NCBI GenBank assembly: GCA_002404155.1
Contig: DHJC01000011.1
Coordinates: 1 to 11,484, forward strand
Source of the DNA: Chloroflexi bacterium UBA4730
Lineage (GTDB): Bacteria > Chloroflexota > Limnocylindria > P2-11E
Direction: 5' to 3'
DNA: 11,484 bases
The notes beneath the pieces are model-generated. The model saw only the letters and a program-made list of their open reading frames with translations. It did no database searches and had not been told where the DNA came from. The position numbers and the translations under genes were made by a program. Of this stretch, positions 6,592 through 11,484 are shown piece after piece. The number at the start of each line of letters is the position of its first letter. Within the stretch, counting starts at the first letter, position 1.

Positions 6592-8166
6592 TCACGGACC
6601 CTCCTCCTTCATCAAGCGCCGTGTTCAGCAGGGGTCCTTCCCTCGGGCTGGGTTCTGTTGTCCCGCGCCCTCGTAGCGGTACTGCGACCCCACCCGCCAC
6701 CCTCCTGGCTCGCTCCGACTTCCCGGGTTTCCTCCGGTTATACGAAGCGGCTGCTCCTGTCCCGAGGACAGGGCCAGGGAGGGCTTCTCCAGTGCCCTTC
6801 TGTTCGCCATCTCTGACCGTTCCGTTCCCCATACCCCGGCGGGTTCTTCGGCGCTGCAGCTTCAGGTTCTTCACGCCTTCCCTCGGCCTTCGCCGTGAAT
6901 CGCGCGGCTCGGCTCCCGCTTGTCCCTTGCGGGCATCAATGACGGGGCGGCAGGATTTGCTTGATGCTGCGGACCGGTCAGTCGCTTCCTCCGAAAAGGC
7001 TTTCGACGCTGCGCTTCGACATCGGGCGTTTCCCCCCGGTGTCGGCAGCCTGCTTGCGGGCTCCCTGACGATTACCCGCGCCGGATTTGCACCGGCTGGC
7101 GAACAGCGGCTTGCGGTGATCGCTTCGGGCGACCTGCTTCGCCTCCTTCCCGTTGTCGCCAGAAGCGTTCACGCTTCTGGACGCGCCGATCTGGTTGAGC
7201 CATGAGGCGGGCACCGGCAGATGCACCAGCGTGACGGTCGGCCAGGCCTCGGCCATCCGCCTGATGGATGCTGCCCCAGCATGGCTGGAGCCGGTGTCGA
7301 CCACCCAGCACACGCGCCGGGCGAAGGCGTACGGCTCGGCGGTCATCACTCGGCTCACCAGTTCGCCAAACGGGGCGATCCCCGTGGTCGGCGCGATGGT
7401 GCCGATGAGCTGGGCGCGGTGCACGTCATACGCGCCGAAGTAGGCGAAGGGTCCCATGCCGCTCGTACTCGAACTCCACTCGCCGGATGCGACCCGGCAC
7501 CGGTGGCTGTTCAGGATGAGCGCGCGAGAGCGCCTGCAGTTGGGACTTCTCGTCGGCGCTGATCACGTACTCGTCGCGGCCGAGCAGGACCCCCTCCCAG
7601 ATGCCCGCGTCCAGGTCGAGCACGCGGCCGGCCGTGCTGGCGAAGTCCGGGTCGCGGGGGAAGATCCACGAGCGGTACCGCCAGGGCTTGATCGCGTCCT
7701 CGGCCAGCCAGCGGCGCACCGTCGAGGCCGAGACGGAGGCGACCAGGCCCTCGGCCTGGGCCTGCCGGGCCAGCTCAGCCGAGCTCCAGCGCGCAAGGGG
7801 TACCTCCCGCTGTGTCGGCGGCTCGCAGGCCATCGCCTTGACCTCCGCGACCACCCCGGCGGCGAAGCTCCGCGGCCGACCCGAGCGGGCGCGGTCCGTC
7901 AGTCCCGCCAGCCTCTGCGCACAGAACCGCTTGCGCCAGCGCGACACCACGTCGACGTGCACATCCAGCCGCTTGGCGATCGCCGCATTGGCCTGTCCGC
8001 CGGCGGCGAAGAGCACGATCTTGGCCCGAATGACCTCAGCGTGGGGAGCGGTGGACGAGCGCGCCTGCTGCTCCAGCGCGGCCCGATCAGACTCGGACAG
8101 GGTGACGACGAACGGCGAGGCACGGGACACCGGCAGCCCTCCGACATCGGCGTCCGCCCCCAGCCG

Positions 8167-8202
8167 GTACTTTCTCGCTCGAGAAAGTACACCGCTGTAC
8201 TT
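8167..8202. repeat. Nested palindromes upstream of the IS630 transposase
   Basis: GTACTTTCTCG (8167-8177) and CGAGAAAGTAC (8180-8190) form a perfect inverted repeat with a 2-bp spacer. A second, overlapping one is AAGTACA (8185-8191) and TGTACTT (8196-8202). Thus the (A)AGTAC unit occurs three times in 36 bp. It lies about 40-75 bp upstream of the transposase GTG and about 65 bp beyond the TPR gene stop. It is probably the right end and/or operator-promoter region of the IS. I did not find a matching inverted copy past the other end of the cluster. Confidence 0.6.
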
Positions 8203-8266
8203 ATCGGCGGGACCACTAGTCCATCGCGGGGAGAGCGACCGGACCTCGTTCGGATGGAGAACCGGG

Positions 8267-9259
8267 CTAATGCAGTGATTGGCGCGAGAACCGAAGCCAA
8301 GCCAGGTCCTCACGAATCTCGGCGACCTCGGGCGCGTTGGCGCCAAGTGCGCGCTCCGTAAGCGTGAGCGCTCGCTCGAGGAGCGGCTCCGCCTCGGCGT
8401 ACGCAGACTGACGGTAGTAGAGGCGTCCGAGCTCGCGTAGCGCCGTTCGCAGCTCAGGGCGGTCGGTCGCGCCCCTCGCTTCCATCATCGCGAGCGCGCG
8501 TCCATAGAGCTCCCGTATCGTTGCGGGCGGCGCCTCCACGTCTCGCAATCCTGCGAGCTCGCCGAGCACGCGCGCGAGCTCCGGCGGGTCGGACCCGGCC
8601 GATGCGGGATCGGCGACCGTATGGAGCGCGGGAAGATCAGGATCGGACGCGGTCCGCGCGGCTTCATCAGGCACTGCGTTGATCCCCACGCGTTCGTTGA
8701 CGGCCTCATGCGCTCCGCGACCGTTGCTTGCGACGCTGCTCGCCGGTACGGCGACGGACGCGGCTTGCGGCGCCGCCAGAGCATCTCGTGGCTCCGACAC
8801 GAGGCCGCGGATCAATCCTTCAGCTTCGGGCCCGCGACCCTGCGCCCGGTACAAGCTCGCGAGGTCATCGATCGTCGACGCGACCTCGCTGTGCGTGGGA
8901 CCGAAGGATCGCGAGCGGATCGCGAGCGCACGCTCGAGCAACGGCTCCGCCTCATCGAGCCTACCCCGCTCCATGTACATGGCCCCGAGGATGTGACAAG
9001 CCGTCGCCACGTCCGGATGATCTCGCCCGAGCGCTTGCTCGCGCACCGTGAGTGACCATCGGTACGCGTCAAGACCATCGCTCTGGATCGGCACGGACAC
9101 CGCAGGCGCAGAGGCACTGGTCAGCTGACGCCGACGCCCCGGAGCGCGGACCGTCACGCGATGGGGTCCGTACGAACGGTAGATGGCCGCAATGAGGACC
9201 ACCGCGAGCGCGACGGTGACCACGCCGGCGAGACCCACAAGTGGGTGGGTCGCTCGCAA
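8267..9259 (-). CDS. Membrane-anchored tetratricopeptide-repeat protein
   Basis: A 330-aa protein. One N-terminal hydrophobic helix (about residues 7-27, GLAGVVTVALAVVLIAAIY) with a basic stretch after it suggests a membrane anchor; the fold side is not determined. Two TPRs follow (about 65-145; note HPDVATACHILGAMYMERGR and LDEAEPLLERALAIRSRSFG). Then comes an Ala/Pro/Ser-rich linker (about 150-225) and a C-terminal TPR pair (PELRTALRELGRLYYRQSAY, AEAEPLLERALTLTERALG). Repeats with the GxxHPxVA pattern are of the kinesin-light-chain/NphP3-like TPR_12 type and mediate protein-protein contacts. The start is TTG 9259, the only usual start codon in frame after the upstream TAG at about 9296, and without a good ribosome binding site; the true N-terminus is therefore uncertain. 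It lies 36 bp downstream of the two-TM gene, probably in the same operon. Confidence 0.8.
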   Translation of the reverse strand: MRATHPLVGLAGVVTVALAVVLIAAIYRSYGPHRVTVRAPGRRRQLTSASAPAVSVPIQSDGLDAYRWSLTVREQALGRDHPDVATACHILGAMYMERGRLDEAEPLLERALAIRSRSFGPTHSEVASTIDDLASLYRAQGRGPEAEGLIRGLVSEPRDALAAPQAASVAVPASSVASNGRGAHEAVNERVGINAVPDEAARTASDPDLPALHTVADPASAGSDPPELARVLGELAGLRDVEAPPATIRELYGRALAMMEARGATDRPELRTALRELGRLYYRQSAYAEAEPLLERALTLTERALGANAPEVAEIREDLAWLRFSRQSLH

Positions 9260-9295
9260 GCACGAGGTCGTGAGAATCGAGCATGCGACTACGAC

Positions 9296-9682
9296 CTAGC
9301 CCGCCCCATGCGCGGCCGGCAGTCCGGCCGACGCACGCGGGGATTCTCTGACCGCGACCCGCGCGGCGAGCCGGTCATCGAGCCACGCGAGATGCGCCGC
9401 CCACAGTGCTTGATCCGCGGGCGAGGGGATCGGTCGCCTGGTCGACCGTCGGCGGAGAGCGCGAGTCCGCTTCACGGCGATGAGCGCCGCGACCGCGGCC
9501 ATGAGCAGCATGCCCGGCCACCCGAGCGGATCCTCCGGCTCGATCCACGCGACGGGCGGGGCGAAACGGGAGATCTCCGGGAGGGCTGCGGCGAGGGCGT
9601 CTCGACCCCCGAATATCGCGTACCACACCGCGCCGAGGGCGGCGGCCGAGAGCGAAAGGCTTCGTATCGCGAGTGTCAGCAC
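9296..9682 (-). CDS. Small protein with two predicted membrane helices
   Basis: A 128-aa protein with hydrophobic segments at about residues 8-25 (LSLSAAALGAVWYAIF) and 54-70 (GWPGMLLMAAVAALIAV). These flank a loop containing EPEDPLG, and are followed by a highly basic stretch (KRTRALRRRSTRR, 71-83), which should be cytoplasmic by the positive-inside rule. The C-terminal 45 residues are soluble (ADQALWAAHLAWLDDRLAAR). No family is recognised. The GTG start at 9682 is the first usual start after an in-frame TAA. It is placed just before the TPR gene on the same strand, so the two may form an operon and a membrane complex (inference). Confidence 0.6.
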   Translation of the reverse strand: MLTLAIRSLSLSAAALGAVWYAIFGGRDALAAALPEISRFAPPVAWIEPEDPLGWPGMLLMAAVAALIAVKRTRALRRRSTRRPIPSPADQALWAAHLAWLDDRLAARVAVRESPRASAGLPAAHGAG

Positions 9683-9988
9683 GGACCACGCACCGACGCA
9701 AATTTACCTCGCATGATCGGCGGCGGAAATGGTTTTCATCACGCTTCCCTTCATGAATCTCACCGCCATACCAGATTCAAGGTAAACGGGTGCCGCCGAG
9801 GTCGCCGACGCCTCGCCGGCAACCGGCGCCGAGACGCAGACGATGAGTCTACGGAGACCCGATGCAGAACTCGGTGCTCGGTGCCGCGCGCATCGGCTCG
9901 GCCTCGTCGTCGGGCTCGGTACCTCAGACGTCATCGATGTGCTCTCGCGATCGGCGCGCGAGTGCTGAGGGGGTTTGTGTCCTCGCTG
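9683..9988. other. Gap without a supported full gene
   Basis: About 300 bp between the two-TM gene and the decayed epimerase. It holds a short antitoxin-like peptide start (9704-9739). A minus-strand open frame running from about 9934 into that peptide has a disordered composition and no family. I see no convincing promoter or terminator. Confidence 0.4.
9704..9739 (-). pseudogene. Possible N-terminal remnant of a Phd/YefM-type antitoxin
   Basis: From ATG 9739, after AAGGGAAG (9751-9744), the frame reads MKTISAADHAR and stops at TAA. This recalls the start of Phd/YefM antitoxins (MKTxSAADARxxFSxLL). Dropping the single T at about 9706 lets the frame continue as KFASV before failing within 10 codons. 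The match is only about 15 residues, so it could be chance. No toxin partner is nearby. Confidence 0.2.
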
Positions 9989-10624
9989 TTACCGCTCGAG
10001 GAGCGCAAGCGGTAGCTGCTCTTTGATCTCCTCGCGGTCCTTCGTCGCGAAATATCAATCGATCGTGCGATGGAGGCCGTCGATGAATTTCATTTTTGGC
10101 TCCCAGCCCAGCAGTCGCTTGGCGAGCGAATTGTCGGCGACGCGGTTGATCGGTCCGGTCGGCATGTCCGGCCGCAGGCGAATCTCGGCACGATGCTCGG
10201 TGTACCGGAGCACCTCCTGGGCGGCGTCGATGACCCGCGTCCGTTCCATGGTCCCGAGATTGACCGCCGTACCGTCGTCGATCTTCTCTCCGACGAGGAT
10301 GGTGCCTTCGACGATATCGCCGACGTAGGTCCAGTTTCTGATCTGTTCCCCGGTTCCCCAGACCTCGAATGGATCTTGCCGAACGAGGGCACGCGCGATC
10401 ATCGCGATCACCGCGTGATCCTCCTTGCCACGCTCTCCATAGACCGTGAAGTAGCGGCAGGACGCGCTCCTCAAACCCCAATCGCGCGCATAGGCGCGAA
10501 GCGTGAGCTCGCCCATCAGCTTGGCCCAGCCGTACATGTTGTCGGCGTCGTAGGGCGGCCCGACCATCTCCTCGGTAAGGAACAGGAGCTCAGTCGGGTC
10601 GCGCTGCAGGAGATTCGGGTAGGC
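9989..10624 (-). pseudogene. NAD-dependent sugar epimerase/dehydratase, N-terminus lost and TGA in frame
   Basis: This is the C-terminal two thirds of an extended-SDR nucleotide-sugar epimerase/dehydratase. It begins AYPNLLQRDPTELLFLTEEM and carries the active-site pair MYGWAKLMGE (Tyr-x-x-x-Lys), then SCRYFTVYGERGKEDHAVIA, GTGEQIRNWTYVGDIVEGT and NRVADNSLAKRLLGW. The N-terminal Rossmann strand with its glycine-rich NAD motif and the catalytic Ser/Thr region are missing; similarity starts at about 10624 and the DNA upstream is unrelated. At 10057-10055 the frame reads TGA where this family usually has Trp in IDWYFATKDR. Reading through gives YFATKDREEIKEQLPLALLE and a natural TAA at 9991-9989. 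So it is both truncated and carries a nonsense change. Such enzymes supply sugars for cell-surface polysaccharides; this copy should be inactive. Confidence 0.85.
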
Positions 10625-10781
10625 GGTCGTGCACGGCGACCGGGACGCGATCGAGCGGGTCCTCCGGAGCCACCGCAGCTGGGCCGGCTGAGCGCGATCC
10701 ACGCGGATCTTGCGCCCCCATTAGTCCTACATGTCCTGGAGCAATCTCGTTCCTTAGTCGCTTGAGCCGGCACGTCCCTAA
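10625..10781. other. Junction between epimerase fragment and IS21 remnant
   Basis: About 155 bp that matches neither neighbour. Open frames cross it on the minus strand only because stops are rare in such GC-rich DNA. It contains the small inverted repeat GATCC-GCGT-GGATC (about 10697-10710). It may be leftover IS end sequence or a third element. Confidence 0.4.
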
Positions 10782-11386
10782 CGGCGAGCCGTCCACGAAA
10801 GAGCACACCGGCGGGTCGGTGACGAGCGTCTGCGGCAGCCCGCCGAACGCCCGCAGGCAGCGCGCCATCGCCCAGTAGAGGTCGGGCGGTTCCTTCGGGA
10901 ACACCAGCGCGGCGGCGCCGATCCGCGAGTACCCGAGCGCAGCGACGACGACGTACCCGCGACGCGTCTGACCGACGCCGACCGGGATCTCGCGCTTCGG
11001 CTCCCAGAGATCGAACTGCGCGAGCTCTCCGGAGCGGTACGTGGTGCGCTGGTATGTGCGGGCCGCGGGGAGGAAGAGCGAGCGGACCTCGCGCAGGTAC
11101 GCATCGAGGATCGTCTGCGGCCCGCGTACCCCTGTTCGCTCAGCAGCTCCCGGATGCGCACGCCCGGCAGGTGCGGATCATCGCGCAGCAGGCGGTGGAT
11201 CTCGCCTGTGAGGGGGTCGAGCTTCGAGGGCAGCGGCGCTCGCTCATACCGCGGGGGCTCGTCCGAGCGAAGGGCCCGGCGGATCGTGCTGCGGTGCAGC
11301 CCGGTGCGCCGCGCGAGCTCTTTGATCGAGACTCCCTGAACGAAGTGCAGTCTGCGCAGCTCGGCCCGTTGCTCCACGACCAGCAC
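10782..11386 (-). pseudogene. istA: IS21-family transposase istA, frameshifted and truncated
   Basis: GTG 11386, preceded by GGGAGGAAGGGAC, starts an IstA-type N-terminus with a helix-turn-helix (QGVSIKELARRTGLHRSTIR, about residues 17-36), continuing PHLPGVRIRELLSEQGYAG. At about 11118-11121 one base is missing; the family sequence resumes in another frame as QTILDAYLREVRSLFLPAAR and FDLWEPKREIPVGVGQTRRG (first catalytic Asp region). It goes on to YVVVAALGYSRIGAAALVFP and CLRAFGGLPQTLVTD (second Asp at about 10815). Shortly after this, at about 10780-10815, similarity ends, so the rest of the catalytic domain and the IstB helper ATPase are missing. The two parts make up about 200 codons of the roughly 400-500 usual for IstA. 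It is inactive as it stands. Confidence 0.8.
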
Positions 11387-11484
11387 GTCCCTTCCTCCCG
11401 ACCCGATCTCGACTTCGCCGGGTCAGGGTGCCAGCGGCGGGAAGCGCGATGGGACGCGAGTGTCGGCGTTCACGGATATGACCC
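11387..11484. other. Upstream flank of istA, possible IS21 end
   Basis: The last 25 bases on the minus strand read GGGTCATATCCGTGAACGCC followed by GACA. This is a non-coding stretch of the type found at IS21-family termini, which carry repeated transposase-binding sites. The element end is at or beyond the window edge, so this is tentative. Confidence 0.35.

Larger units (their letters stand above)
5116..7186 (-). mobile_element. Group II intron, 2071 nt, inserted in the IS630 transposase gene
   Basis: This is a self-splicing ribozyme and retroelement in the sense orientation of the transposase. Its boundaries come from the exon join: the intron begins GCGCGTCC at 7186 (a variant of the usual GUGYG) and ends CCCTAC at 5116. 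Between 7186 and 6592 lie the domain I-III RNA sequences; within them GGTGCAAATCCGGC and GATGGCGAACAGAAGG are the kind of segments seen in bacterial introns with LtrA-type proteins. The reverse transcriptase/maturase gene occupies 6591-5260, then domains V and VI. A tentative EBS1 is CGGTC (6819-6815 on the minus strand), which could pair with GATCG at the exon 1 end. The protein has no HNH endonuclease, so mobility would rely on other priming, such as replication forks (known for En-minus introns). I do not assign a structural class. Confidence 0.9.
4904..8130 (-). pseudogene. IS630-family transposase gene, frameshifted and split by a group II intron
   Basis: Exon 1 (8130-7187) starts at GTG 8130 after GGAGGG. 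It encodes a helix-turn-helix DNA-binding region (about residues 33-88, including IAKRLDVHVDVVSRWRKRF and GLTDRARSGRPRSF), then the first catalytic aspartate in ISADEKSQLQALSR (D193). At 7447-7448 one extra base shifts the frame: EFEYERHGT continues as AYFGAYDVHRAQLIGTI in the other frame. That second frame carries the second aspartate (CWVVDTGSSH) and HLPVPASWLNQI. Exon 2 (5115-4904) continues IVFSVIGRKVISPADFADLG and ARPFDWTFTRGDLAELVRRI to TGA at 4904. Joining 7187 to 5115 rebuilds NQIEIVFS, including the glutamate expected to complete the DDE triad of this family. Total exon length is 1156 nt; removing one inserted base gives exactly 385 codons. The gene is inactive as it stands because of the frameshift, unless the frame is corrected by slippage, for which I see no obvious signal. 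Confidence 0.85.

Noticed and set aside
5395..6816. A 473-codon open frame on the plus strand opposite the reverse transcriptase
   Set aside because: The minus strand encodes an unmistakable RT/maturase with YADD; the opposite frame is a mirror of it and crosses the intron RNA domains.
7110..7135. Alternative EBS1 (CGATC on the minus strand near 7120)
   Set aside because: It pairs with the exon 1 end but lies only about 70 nt into the intron, too close to the 5' end for the usual EBS1 loop; the candidate at 6819-6815 is better placed, though still tentative.
6978..7457. The open frame that carries transposase exon 1 past 7186 as a continuous 159-aa protein
   Set aside because: Residues after WLNQIG do not resemble any transposase and correspond to intron domain I RNA; the exon join at 7187/5115 explains the sequence better.
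7456..8361. A 301-codon plus-strand frame opposite the IS630 transposase
   Set aside because: Shadow of the transposase; no domain, and the true strand shows HTH and DDE motifs.
1..11484. CRISPR array, tRNA, rRNA or defence-island genes
   Set aside because: No regularly spaced direct repeats, no cloverleaf-like sequence and no recognisable nuclease, methyltransferase or helicase genes were seen.

Overview
The window is high-GC bacterial DNA with strong G/C bias at third codon positions and frequent GTG/TTG starts. The gene styles (LuxR-type regulator, TadE/G-like secreted protein, TPR protein, IS630- and IS21-type transposases) suit a soil-type Actinomycetota, Chloroflexota or related high-GC lineage. 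Nothing here fixes the phylum. It is an accessory region: few intact host genes, separated by nested mobile elements and decaying gene fragments.

Layout. (1) 56-271: a 204-bp non-autonomous element with 26-bp terminal inverted repeats and 6-bp direct repeats, inserted at the stop codon of (2) a LuxR-type regulator with a degenerate receiver domain (267-893, minus). (3) 1163-2722, plus: a large cysteine-containing protein with a TadE/G-like membrane-anchor N-terminus. A diverged, N-terminally truncated and frameshifted paralogue of its C-terminal end follows at 3077-3395. (4) 3431-4118: two small unassigned ORFs. (5) 4418-8202: an IS630-type region on the minus strand. Its transposase gene is interrupted by a 2.07-kb group II intron (5116-7186) that carries its own reverse transcriptase/maturase. 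Two small genes (115 and 47 aa) follow the transposase closely and may be passengers. (6) 8267-9682, minus: a membrane-anchored TPR protein preceded by a two-TM protein, probably one operon. (7) 9989-11484, minus: a truncated NAD-dependent epimerase pseudogene with an in-frame TGA, abutting a frameshifted and truncated IS21 istA.

The best-supported novelty is the intron/IS nest. Joining minus-strand base 7187 to 5115 rebuilds the IS630 signature W-L-N-Q-I-E-I, so the intron splits the codon of the expected third catalytic acid (G|AG). The excised RNA would start GCGCG and end CTAC, with a domain V and a domain VI stem whose bulged A lies 7 nt from the 3' end. With one inserted base removed from exon 1, the joined exons make an exact 385-codon frame. 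I see no CRISPR array, tRNA or rRNA, and no defence or biosynthetic system. The main interest is mobile-element architecture and gene decay.
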